Shown here: in pieces, positions 28,689 to 36,015 of the stretch
Layout: each line of letters begins with the position of its first letter
Position numbering within the stretch: position 1 is the first letter of the stretch
DNA from: Lachnospiraceae bacterium
Lineage (GTDB): Bacteria > Bacillota > Clostridia > Lachnospirales > Lachnospiraceae
Direction of reading: 5' to 3'
NCBI GenBank assembly: GCA_015057435.1
Contig: SVEJ01000008.1
Coordinates: forward strand, 21,596-85,595
Length of the DNA: 64,000 nucleotides
The notes under the pieces: model-generated
Told to the model about the DNA's origin: nothing
Databases searched by the model: none
Seen by the model: only the letters and a program-made list of their open reading frames with translations
Position numbers and translations under genes: made by a program

Positions 28689-29363
28689 ATGGCGCAGGCG
28701 AAACAGCAGACAATGATATGTCCACATTGTAAAAAGGAAATAACGATTAATGTATGGGAAAAGGTAGAACTTCCATATGATTTAATGCAAAGAGATCTTG
28801 TGTTACAGAACACATTTTTTAAGGTCGATTGTGTGAATTGTCAGGCTACATTTACAATTGCATATCGATGTCAGTATAATGATATGGAACGAAAGTATCT
28901 GTTATGGGTAGCTCCGGTGATGGATGAAAAGACGCAGAATGAAGTTGCCCAATACAATCAAAAGCTTAGAACCGATAATGCGCTTCGTCTCGCACAAGGT
29001 GGGTATCGTTATCGCATTGTCCATAATGACAATGAGCTACGCGAGAAGGTGGTTATATTTGATGAGGGGTTAGATGACCGCTTTATCGAAACACTGAAGA
29101 TTGTGTATGTTCCTTTGATTAAGAATAAGATGGGTGAAACAACACAGATTACAGGCATTTATTTTGATAAAAAGCATACAGGTGGATATCAATTCATTGT
29201 TACGTTTGATAATAAGCCGCCGATGCGTGCAAATGTCAATATGGATATCTATCATGATATGACAAAAAAGTTGATGGATATAGCAAATCGCAATACGCCG
29301 GAAGGGTTATGCAGGATTGATGCAGACTGGGGATTGAAGGTCATGATGCATGAAGTGGAGTAG
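28689..29363 (+). CDS. CpXC-domain protein
   Basis: The protein has 224 residues; the ATG lies behind AAAGGAGAAAATGT. It begins with CPHCKKEI near residue 11 and a second Cys pair (VDCVNCQ, about residue 55), the CPxC arrangement that names the CpXC family. The N-terminal part is likely a small zinc-binding fold. The rest is a soluble alpha/beta region with no recognised catalytic motif. No signal peptide is present, so it is cytoplasmic. The function of this family is not known to me. It sits close behind pyk, and a strong terminator follows. Confidence 0.75.
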   Translation: MAQAKQQTMICPHCKKEITINVWEKVELPYDLMQRDLVLQNTFFKVDCVNCQATFTIAYRCQYNDMERKYLLWVAPVMDEKTQNEVAQYNQKLRTDNALRLAQGGYRYRIVHNDNELREKVVIFDEGLDDRFIETLKIVYVPLIKNKMGETTQITGIYFDKKHTGGYQFIVTFDNKPPMRANVNMDIYHDMTKKLMDIANRNTPEGLCRIDADWGLKVMMHEVE

Positions 29364-29400
29364 AATATATATTATCATCTTATAAATTGAATGAATTAGA

Positions 29401-29433
29401 AGGGCTGTCTCTTATAAGGGACAGCCCTTTTTG
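29401..29433 (+). terminator. Terminator after the CpXC gene
   Basis: AGGGCTGTCTCT pairs with AGGGACAGCCCT (one G-U pair) around TATA, followed by TTTTTG. Confidence 0.9.
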
Positions 29434-29511
29434 TATAATCAAGATGTATAAGACATATCTGATTTTAAGTTGTTTTTCGGGAAGTATATGAAGTGAGAGG
29501 AGTGTTAAGTT

Positions 29512-30042
29512 GTGACAAGAGAAGAGAGAATTATTCAATTAGAGGAGACATTACGGATGATGGAATATGAAGAGGCGTTGTTGACATGTGTGAGAAGGAC
29601 AAGCGTAGCAAGTCACCCTTTTCAAAAGTTGGAAGAGAGGATGAAAGACGGAGAAGTGTATTTGGAGGCGGATGTATTTGCTTCTGATAAGATTTGTGTT
29701 AAGCAATTGAGAACGGAGAATGTGATAGAAGAATTGATTTCTTTGCATGAACAACACCCAATGGAACAGTTGGGGATTAAGCTGCCGTTGCGTTTTGCCA
29801 AACTAGGCGGCAATGTTTTGCGCGGTGGTGACGGGGTGGAGGAGAGTTTGTGTCGAAGTACGACACTTTATCCTTGTTATGACAAGTGTGTGGATGGATA
29901 TGTATGTTTGCCGGATGTGCTTTGTCTGCGAGATGGGAATGGGAATTTATTGAAAGATGATGAACGTTTTTTTATTCATGTAATTATAGAATATGGAAAA
30001 GAAGAGGAAGGACAAGATGCCAAGATACTTCTTTTTGAATAG
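29512..30042 (+). CDS. Shortened, degenerate PARG-like (TIGR02452/microbial PARG-type) protein
   Basis: A GTG start behind GAGAGGAG gives 176 residues. Residues about 90-165 align by eye with microbial-type poly(ADP-ribose) glycohydrolase. LRFAKLGGNVLRGGDGVEES stands where family members have the NPGGG to QEE signature. CRSTTLYPC and LPDVLCLRDGNGNLL match the later conserved blocks. The third Gly of GGG is Asn and the Gln of QEE is Val, but both Glu remain. The protein ends where the family normally continues for about 100 residues of macrodomain, so it is truncated or much reduced. Whether it still binds ADP-ribose is doubtful. It lies alone between a terminator and spoIIR. The family call rests on motif memory. 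Confidence 0.55.
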   Translation: MTREERIIQLEETLRMMEYEEALLTCVRRTSVASHPFQKLEERMKDGEVYLEADVFASDKICVKQLRTENVIEELISLHEQHPMEQLGIKLPLRFAKLGGNVLRGGDGVEESLCRSTTLYPCYDKCVDGYVCLPDVLCLRDGNGNLLKDDERFFIHVIIEYGKEEEGQDAKILLFE

Positions 30043-30100
30043 AATGGCTAGAAGAGGTAATACTTTCAGATAAGAACAAGAATGAAGGAAGGGATTATCT

Positions 30101-30973
30101 ATGAAAGTATTTCGTGATATGTGTATTGCTATTTTATTAGGAGTTGTTGGAGGTATATTGGTAACAACCATATCATATTATCATGACCATAAGGAAGGCG
30201 GCTTGAAACAGACGATTCTTGCTGTGGCGAACAGTTTTGATGTGGTGTCAGATGCATACTCCGCATCGGATGAGAACCTGTTGTTAGGGGAAGATGAGTT
30301 GGTTATGGATGAAGAGTTATTGGAGGTATTAGGTGAAGTGCAGCCTGAGGATTTGGAGGCGGCAGCAGATGTGGTGCTTGATTCGGTGATGGCGCGAAGT
30401 GACATGCAAGAAGACATTTTGGCTATGGATTCTGCGGACGGGAATGTTGATGAGGGAGAGCCTTATTCCGGTATTATGCGTTTTCATGTAAGAGCGAATA
30501 GTGATTTTAGTGAGGATCAGGAATTGAAAGTTGCAGTGAAAGAGGATGTGGTTACTTATCTGAAACCGTTGCTTGCGGAGTGCAAAAGTGTTGACGAAAG
30601 TAAAGAAATTCTGGTGTCTAATTTGCGTAATATCTATACGGTGGCACGGAATACAATTGTAGAACAAGGCTACGACTATACTGTGAAAGTATATGTTACA
30701 CAAGAGACATTTCCGGAAAAAGTATATGGAGATATGGTGTTTCCGGAAGGCGATTATCAAGCGCTTCGCATAGATATCGGCGAAGCAAAAGGTCAGAATT
30801 GGTGGGGAATTATGTATCCGCCGCTCTGTTTTATTGATGATGCGATTTCGGCAGATTCACAAGAAGGAAAAGCAATGCTAAAGGAAAGTCTCACACCGCA
30901 AGAGTATGCAAGATTATTCATGGAATCGGATGTTAAGATAGAATCGCGATTATGGAATATTCTTAAGAAGTGA
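30101..30973 (+). CDS. spoIIR: Stage II sporulation protein R
   Basis: SpoIIR is the forespore-made signal protein that triggers SpoIIGA to process pro-sigma-E in the mother cell. The ATG lies behind GGAAGGGA, giving 290 residues. A membrane or signal helix spans about 8-27 (CIAILLGVVGGILVTTISYY). The conserved domain covers about 125-285: MRFHVRANSDFSEDQELKVA, TFPEKVYGDMVFPEGDYQAL and GQNWWGIMYPPLCF. Between the helix and the domain lies an unusual acidic stretch of about 95 residues, rich in Glu, Asp, Leu and Val, making the protein longer than the B. subtilis form. Its presence implies a sporulating ancestor or organism. Confidence 0.92.
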   Translation: MKVFRDMCIAILLGVVGGILVTTISYYHDHKEGGLKQTILAVANSFDVVSDAYSASDENLLLGEDELVMDEELLEVLGEVQPEDLEAAADVVLDSVMARSDMQEDILAMDSADGNVDEGEPYSGIMRFHVRANSDFSEDQELKVAVKEDVVTYLKPLLAECKSVDESKEILVSNLRNIYTVARNTIVEQGYDYTVKVYVTQETFPEKVYGDMVFPEGDYQALRIDIGEAKGQNWWGIMYPPLCFIDDAISADSQEGKAMLKESLTPQEYARLFMESDVKIESRLWNILKK

Positions 30974-30998
30974 TAGAAGGACAATTCCTTTGCGATGA

Positions 30999-31027
30999 TT
31001 GTTTTTCTTGTGAAACTTTGATATACT
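30999..31027 (+). promoter_or_regulatory. Candidate promoter for the ddl gene cluster
   Basis: TTGTTT at 30999-31004 and TATACT at 31022-31027 are separated by 17 bases and lie 42 bases before the ddl start. Confidence 0.5.
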
Positions 31028-31068
31028 AGGGAAGTAACTGTGAGAACAATAGGAAAGGGTAGTTCGGT

Positions 31069-32151
31069 ATGAGTAAGAAAAGTATTGCGATTATATTTGG
31101 TGGACAGTCTTCAGAACATGATATATCGTGTATATCCGTACAGACTGTAGCGAAAGCGGTGAACCGGGATGTATATGAAATCACATATATAGGTATTACA
31201 AAGGAAGGTCATTGGCTTTTGGCACCATCGCTTGAGAGTATTGCGGACGGAAGTTGGAGAACTTCAGATACATCTGCGATTATATCTCCGGATGCAACGA
31301 AGAAAGAGGTTATATTAACAAGCCCAAGTGGTGTGTCAACGAGAAAGATAGATGTCATTTTTCCTGTTATGCATGGAATGTATGGTGAGGATGGAACGAT
31401 TCAGGGATTATTTGAATTGGCACAGATTCCTTATGTGGGATGCGGTGTATTAGCCTCTGCAGCGGGAATGGATAAAGTGTATACGAAGATTATTGTTGAA
31501 GATTTAGGTATTCGCCAAGCAGAATATGTCTTGGTAAGGGCAGTTGATGTTGAAAAATCAGAGTCGGATGCTGCTTATATGGATGAGCAGGTAAGACGTG
31601 TAGAAGAGAAGTTGGAATATCCAGTGTTCATCAAACCAAGTAAAGCCGGTTCTTCTCAGGGTGTGTCAAAAGCACATGACCGAGCAGAGTTGATTGAAGG
31701 GTTGAAGCTTGCTGCGAAGCATGACACGAAGATTTTGGTGGAGCGAAATATTGTCGGAAGAGAAGTAGAGTGTGCAGTGTTAGGTAGTGCGTCAGATGTG
31801 AAGGCATCAGGAATTGGAGAAATATTAGCTGCGGCTGAATTCTATGATTTTGACGCGAAGTATACGAATGCGGAATCGAAGACAGTTATTTCTCCGGAAT
31901 TACCGGAAGGAAAAGAAGAAGAGATAAGAAATGCAGCAAAGGCAATTTTTGCTGCGTTGGATGGATATGGCCTTTCGAGAGTTGATTTCTTTTTGGAGAA
32001 AGAGACGAATGAGATTGTGTTTAATGAGATTAACACACTTCCGGGATTTACATCTATCAGTATGTATCCAATGCTTTGGAATGCAAAGGGTATGAACATA
32101 GAAGAATTAGTAGAGACACAGATTCAGTTAGCGTTTGAGAGAAAGTATTAG
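31069..32151 (+). CDS. ddl: D-alanine--D-alanine ligase
   Basis: This ATP-grasp enzyme joins two D-alanines for the peptidoglycan stem peptide. It has 360 residues, normal for the family. Motifs are FGGQSSEHDISCISVQT at the N-terminus, PVMHGMYGEDGTIQGLFEL, IPYVGCGVLASAAGMDK, VFIKPSKAGSSQGVSKA, REVECAVLG and the C-terminal NEINTLPGFTSISMYP. It heads a run that also holds murI (glutamate racemase), so two precursor-supply enzymes are grouped. Two unrecognised genes lie between them. Confidence 0.97.
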   Translation: MSKKSIAIIFGGQSSEHDISCISVQTVAKAVNRDVYEITYIGITKEGHWLLAPSLESIADGSWRTSDTSAIISPDATKKEVILTSPSGVSTRKIDVIFPVMHGMYGEDGTIQGLFELAQIPYVGCGVLASAAGMDKVYTKIIVEDLGIRQAEYVLVRAVDVEKSESDAAYMDEQVRRVEEKLEYPVFIKPSKAGSSQGVSKAHDRAELIEGLKLAAKHDTKILVERNIVGREVECAVLGSASDVKASGIGEILAAAEFYDFDAKYTNAESKTVISPELPEGKEEEIRNAAKAIFAALDGYGLSRVDFFLEKETNEIVFNEINTLPGFTSISMYPMLWNAKGMNIEELVETQIQLAFERKY

Positions 32152-32166
32152 ATAAAGGAGAAGAAT

Positions 32167-33282
32167 ATGTCCAATATTGATATTAAGACACTTGAGATAA
32201 AAAAGGAAGCTGAACAGTGGAAGAAAGGAGGAAGAACGCTTTATAATAAGGCGGAAGCAATAGAACCTATAAGTAATGAGTTGACCTTATCGCCAGAATT
32301 AAACAAAACTCTTATTAAAACAAAAGACAATATAGAACTTTATGCAAGACAGTCGGAGGATATGCATCGTGCTATGCTGGAAATAGCACGACTTTATGAA
32401 ACGTCAGAGCAGAACATAACTAAATCGAAAATAAAATCTAAAGGTGGACATACTCCTATAAGTAATGGTCATGATAATGGTTTGAATTCGAATGACAAAA
32501 CAGATAGTGACAAAGAGAATTTCAATTCTATAAAATATAAAGGAGAAGAATATCCGATTTATATTCCGGAAGACAAAGGACCAACTTTGCAATCTGCGGA
32601 AAAATGGGAGAATGTATATGAAGATTCGATAATGGATTTAGATTTTGACTTCGAGAAAGCAATTATGGGCTTTTCTTTAGAAGAACCTAATAGGAATGTT
32701 TTTCCGGGAACTAGATCGAATGCCAATAAATTAGTAGCAACACATATATTGTTGGGGATATTTGGAGGTGTCGTGGCGGGTGCATCAACTACGAGTATCG
32801 ATGTTTATTTGCAAGAGAGACCTATAGCAGGCTCAAAAAGAGCAGTTATAGGAGTAAGAAACTCCCAAGCTGCTGAAAAATTGCAAAATTTTGATTATAG
32901 CAAACCGTTCAGTAGTTATGAATATATGAAACAAAATGGTGATGGGGCAGCTCAGAACAAGATGGATAGAGCGGTAGCGGGACTTTATGAGAATGTTACT
33001 GGAAAAAAATCGAATCCAATAAAATACAGATATGATGTACAAGTGACATTAGATGAGCGACACAAAAATGACAGATATCAAAGTTATATTTCGATTGATG
33101 AAGATGGAAATTATGTTAAAACGAATGTTTCGTATTCCAAAGATGAAGTGCGTATTGTGGTGCGAGATGTATTTGGTAGAGAAACAGGAGAATCATATGT
33201 GGTGGATTCAAATGATTCGGCAACGGAAGTTTTTGACCCGGAAATATCAGATATGTTGCGAGAAGTATTGGGTATAGAGTGA
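32167..33282 (+). CDS. Unrecognised protein with WXG-like helical N-terminus
   Basis: The protein has 371 residues; the ATG lies behind AAGGAG, 15 bases after ddl. The first 85 residues are predicted helical, with a W-x3-G turn (EQWKKGGRTLYNKAEAI) reminiscent of WXG100/LXG-type secreted proteins. A Lys/Asn/Asp/Ser-rich linker spans about 90-125. A hydrophobic glycine-rich segment lies near 195-215 (HILLGIFGGVVAGAS). The C-terminal 130 residues are polar with alternating strands (YDVQVTLDERHKNDRYQSYI) and no motif I can name. Base composition is more A-rich than in ddl or murI, consistent with transfer. A type VII-style effector is one reading, with the next gene as its immunity partner. This is inference only. 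Confidence 0.5.
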   Translation: MSNIDIKTLEIKKEAEQWKKGGRTLYNKAEAIEPISNELTLSPELNKTLIKTKDNIELYARQSEDMHRAMLEIARLYETSEQNITKSKIKSKGGHTPISNGHDNGLNSNDKTDSDKENFNSIKYKGEEYPIYIPEDKGPTLQSAEKWENVYEDSIMDLDFDFEKAIMGFSLEEPNRNVFPGTRSNANKLVATHILLGIFGGVVAGASTTSIDVYLQERPIAGSKRAVIGVRNSQAAEKLQNFDYSKPFSSYEYMKQNGDGAAQNKMDRAVAGLYENVTGKKSNPIKYRYDVQVTLDERHKNDRYQSYISIDEDGNYVKTNVSYSKDEVRIVVRDVFGRETGESYVVDSNDSATEVFDPEISDMLREVLGIE

Positions 33283-33291
33283 GGGAGTTGA

Positions 33292-33975
33292 ATGAAAAAG
33301 GTTATAATTTTTTTGGGTGTAATTGTTTTGTTGTCTGCAATTTTTTTGACTGCCGTATTTTGGGGACAAAAGGAATACTTAATACCATATTCTTACACAG
33401 AGATATATGGGGTTGATTTGGAAGAACTTTTTCCACTGGGTAAAAGTGAAACCATGGGAGAAGTCTTATATCAAAATAGTATAAGAGATGAGAATAAAAA
33501 CATTATTTTATCACTTACAGCGAGCCAAAGGAAAACACTCCTTCGAAATATGGAAGAAATTATGGATACATGGAAGGGAGTATTTGAACAATACGACTTT
33601 GTGTGTGATTTTGGTGATGACTATTCGGATATATATATATCAGGAGAGAAGAGACAATTAGAGGAAGTATTAACAGAAGAAAATATTCATTTTATTATGG
33701 TCTTAGCGTCTTCGTATCACATCGTTTCTGATAATGAGGGGCAAGTCGTAACTTTTGTATTAGAAGATGATCGAGGTAATACAATATTGCAAAAGCAGAT
33801 AAAGAAATTTGATTCGCGAGTGAACTGCTATAAGTTGGAATCTGAGGACTCTGTTGCCATAGATCAAATTACGGAATGGGGATATTATGAATTGATAAAT
33901 ACAGATTATAACGGTAATATCCAAGTAATTGCAACCAAAGAGCAATATGACAAATTAATGGAAATGTTAAAGTAG
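33292..33975 (+). CDS. Unrecognised single-pass membrane or exported protein
   Basis: The protein has 227 residues and begins 9 bases after the previous stop, behind GAGGGAG. Residues 4-25 form one hydrophobic segment (VIIFLGVIVLLSAIFLTAVFW) without a lipobox, so it is probably a membrane anchor. The remaining 200 residues are outside, acidic and mixed alpha/beta, with no catalytic pattern seen. Its tight coupling to the upstream gene and its small size fit an immunity or chaperone partner, but nothing in the sequence proves it. It is AT-rich like its neighbour, and together they interrupt the ddl-murI pair. Confidence 0.5.
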   Translation: MKKVIIFLGVIVLLSAIFLTAVFWGQKEYLIPYSYTEIYGVDLEELFPLGKSETMGEVLYQNSIRDENKNIILSLTASQRKTLLRNMEEIMDTWKGVFEQYDFVCDFGDDYSDIYISGEKRQLEEVLTEENIHFIMVLASSYHIVSDNEGQVVTFVLEDDRGNTILQKQIKKFDSRVNCYKLESEDSVAIDQITEWGYYELINTDYNGNIQVIATKEQYDKLMEMLK

Positions 33976-34011
33976 GAGAAATTGAAAGTTGATATCGGAA
34001 AGGATTAAAAA

Positions 34012-34815
34012 ATGAACAACCCAATAGGTGTTTTTGATTCGGGTGTAGGCGGACTTACCGTTGTCAGTGAAATTATGAGACAGCTGCCGGGTGAGAATCT
34101 GGTGTATTTTGGAGATACGGCAAGAGTTCCTTATGGATCGAAATCTAAGAATACAGTATTAAAATATAGCAAGCAGATTGTAAGATTTTTGAAGACAAAG
34201 AACGTCAAAGCAATTGTAATAGCATGTAATACAGCCAGTGCTTTGGCACTGGATGAGATTGCTGCCCAATTGGATATTCCTGTGATTGGCGTGGTGAAAC
34301 CGGGTGCGAAGATGGCGGTTGAGACGACGAAAACCGGGAATGTAGGCGTGATTGGAACGGAAAGTACAATTAAGTCAGGAATCTATAATGATTACATAAG
34401 AGAGCTGAACGCAGATATTACGGTTGTCAGCAAACCTTGTCCGCTGTTTGTTCCGTTGGTTGAAGAAGGGTTATTAGAAGATCGTGTGACAGATGATATT
34501 GTTGGTCGTTATCTTCGCGTGATGAAAGAATACAAAGTGGATTCTTTGGTGCTTGGGTGTACGCATTATCCTCTGATTAGTAATGCGATTGAACGGTTTA
34601 TGGGTAAGAAAGTGAATCTTGTTAATCCTGCTTTTGAGACGGCGAAGAGCTTGAAAGAATTGTTGACAGAGAAGGAAATGCTCAATACCGACAAAGGAAA
34701 ACCAAGGTATGAGTATTATGTAAGTGATGGAGTAGATAAATTCATCTCATTTGCAGACAATGTGTTGCCGTATCATGTAACAACAACACAGATTGTCGAC
34801 ATAGAAAGTTATTAA
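34012..34815 (+). CDS. murI: Glutamate racemase
   Basis: MurI makes D-glutamate for peptidoglycan. The 267-residue protein starts MNNPIGVFDSGVGGLTVV, as is standard. The two catalytic cysteines lie in VIACNTASALAL and VLGCTHYPLI. Substrate-binding FGDTARVPYGSKS is present. The gene lies 36 bases after the unrecognised membrane gene and 12 before a DUF1934 gene. It is probably part of the ddl transcription unit. Confidence 0.97.
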   Translation: MNNPIGVFDSGVGGLTVVSEIMRQLPGENLVYFGDTARVPYGSKSKNTVLKYSKQIVRFLKTKNVKAIVIACNTASALALDEIAAQLDIPVIGVVKPGAKMAVETTKTGNVGVIGTESTIKSGIYNDYIRELNADITVVSKPCPLFVPLVEEGLLEDRVTDDIVGRYLRVMKEYKVDSLVLGCTHYPLISNAIERFMGKKVNLVNPAFETAKSLKELLTEKEMLNTDKGKPRYEYYVSDGVDKFISFADNVLPYHVTTTQIVDIESY

Positions 34816-34827
34816 GGAAGTACGGTT

Positions 34828-35247
34828 ATGACGAAGGATGTATTAGTGACGATATCCGGTATGCAAAACGATATAGAAGATACACCAATAGAGTTGGTTA
34901 CGGTTGGAACGTATTATTTGAAAAATGGTAAACATTACGTCTTGTTTGATGAACAGGTTGAAGATGGCGATGTTGTGACAAAGAATACTGTGAAGTTCCA
35001 TGACGGACACTTTGAGATCATAAAACGTGGTGGGGCGAATTCGTTTCTTGTTTTTGAGAACGGTAAAAAAACTTCCAGTATCTATAATACATTAGTTGGA
35101 CCGTTGCAGATTGATACACTAACGAGTGCTCTTAATATTGAGGAATCGGAAGAGAAGATACAGGTATATGTCAAGTACAGCCTGAATATGAATCAAGCTT
35201 TCATTTCAGAGTGTGAGGTTCATTTTACGGTGCAAGCAAGAATGTAA
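34828..35247 (+). CDS. DUF1934 family small beta-barrel protein
   Basis: The 139-residue soluble protein has the DUF1934 pattern: VLVTISGMQ at the N-terminus, GTYYLKNGKHYVLFDEQ in the middle, and a closing VKYSLNMNQAFISECEVHFTV. The family (including B. subtilis YwiB) is thought to fold as a calycin-like barrel, and its role is unknown. It starts 12 bases after murI behind AAGGAAG and is followed at once by a methyltransferase. Confidence 0.8.
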   Translation: MTKDVLVTISGMQNDIEDTPIELVTVGTYYLKNGKHYVLFDEQVEDGDVVTKNTVKFHDGHFEIIKRGGANSFLVFENGKKTSSIYNTLVGPLQIDTLTSALNIEESEEKIQVYVKYSLNMNQAFISECEVHFTVQARM

Positions 35248-35258
35248 GGAGTATGTAT

Positions 35259-35900
35259 ATGAAAAAGAAGAAAGGGGAAACCCCGAAGTTTTTTGAAAAT
35301 TATAAGTACGAAGAATTTCTTGGAATTGAAAGTACCGAAATTGTTTACAATAACCGCTATAATGATGATTATTACAGATATGAGCCCACAAGCTATAGTG
35401 GGCTCATTTGCGCGTTTGACGAGTTAGAAGACAGTATCACGAAGTATGATCGTTTGGTGGATTTTGGATGCGGAAAAGGAAGAGTTTTGTTCTATGTGAA
35501 TCAGAGATTTCAATGCGAAGTGTGTGGCATTGAGGTCGATGAACAGTTGTATGAATTAGCACTTGATAATCGCGCATATTTTAATACGCGTTTTCGGGAT
35601 ACAATGGAAAGAATAGAGATTCTTCATGGCAAGGCAGAAGAATATGTTATCAAGCCGGAAGACAATATCTTCTATTTTTTTAATCCGTTTGAGATTAATA
35701 TATTTGAAAAGGTAATCGATAATATTTTGAATAGTCTAAAAGAACATCCAAGAAGAATTATGGTTATGATGTATTATCCGAAAGTAGAATATACGCGCCA
35801 CATGAAACATAGGGGTTTTCGGTTGTTTCGCATCGCAAAGCTTCCGGCGTATGATGTGGATTGGGATGAGAAGGTTATGATCTATGAATATACGTGCTAA
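35259..35900 (+). CDS. Class I SAM-dependent methyltransferase
   Basis: The ATG at 35259 is 7 bases after AAGGAG, whereas the ATG at 35253 would touch that site, so 213 residues are preferred. Motif I is LVDFGCGKGRVLFYV (about residues 67-81), followed by the acidic motif II loop CGIEVDEQLYELA. NIFYFFNPFEINIFEKV matches the motif IV region. The substrate is not evident; similar proteins include rRNA or protein methylases. It ends the ddl-murI run. A 9-bp inverted repeat lies within its coding sequence (35381-35406). Confidence 0.78.
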   Translation: MKKKKGETPKFFENYKYEEFLGIESTEIVYNNRYNDDYYRYEPTSYSGLICAFDELEDSITKYDRLVDFGCGKGRVLFYVNQRFQCEVCGIEVDEQLYELALDNRAYFNTRFRDTMERIEILHGKAEEYVIKPEDNIFYFFNPFEINIFEKVIDNILNSLKEHPRRIMVMMYYPKVEYTRHMKHRGFRLFRIAKLPAYDVDWDEKVMIYEYTC

Positions 35901-36015
35901 ATGTGGTGGCTGATGCCAAAGAATGGCACAAGATGTCATGTTGTGTGAAGATGGAAAAAATGATATAATGATTCAGCATGCGTTGTGCCGAAAACGCGAT
36001 GATAGGAGTAGGTTT

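Noticed and set aside
35923..36015. N-terminal extension of gdpP
   Set aside because: The extra residues come before a good ribosome site and are not part of the usual GdpP N-terminus.
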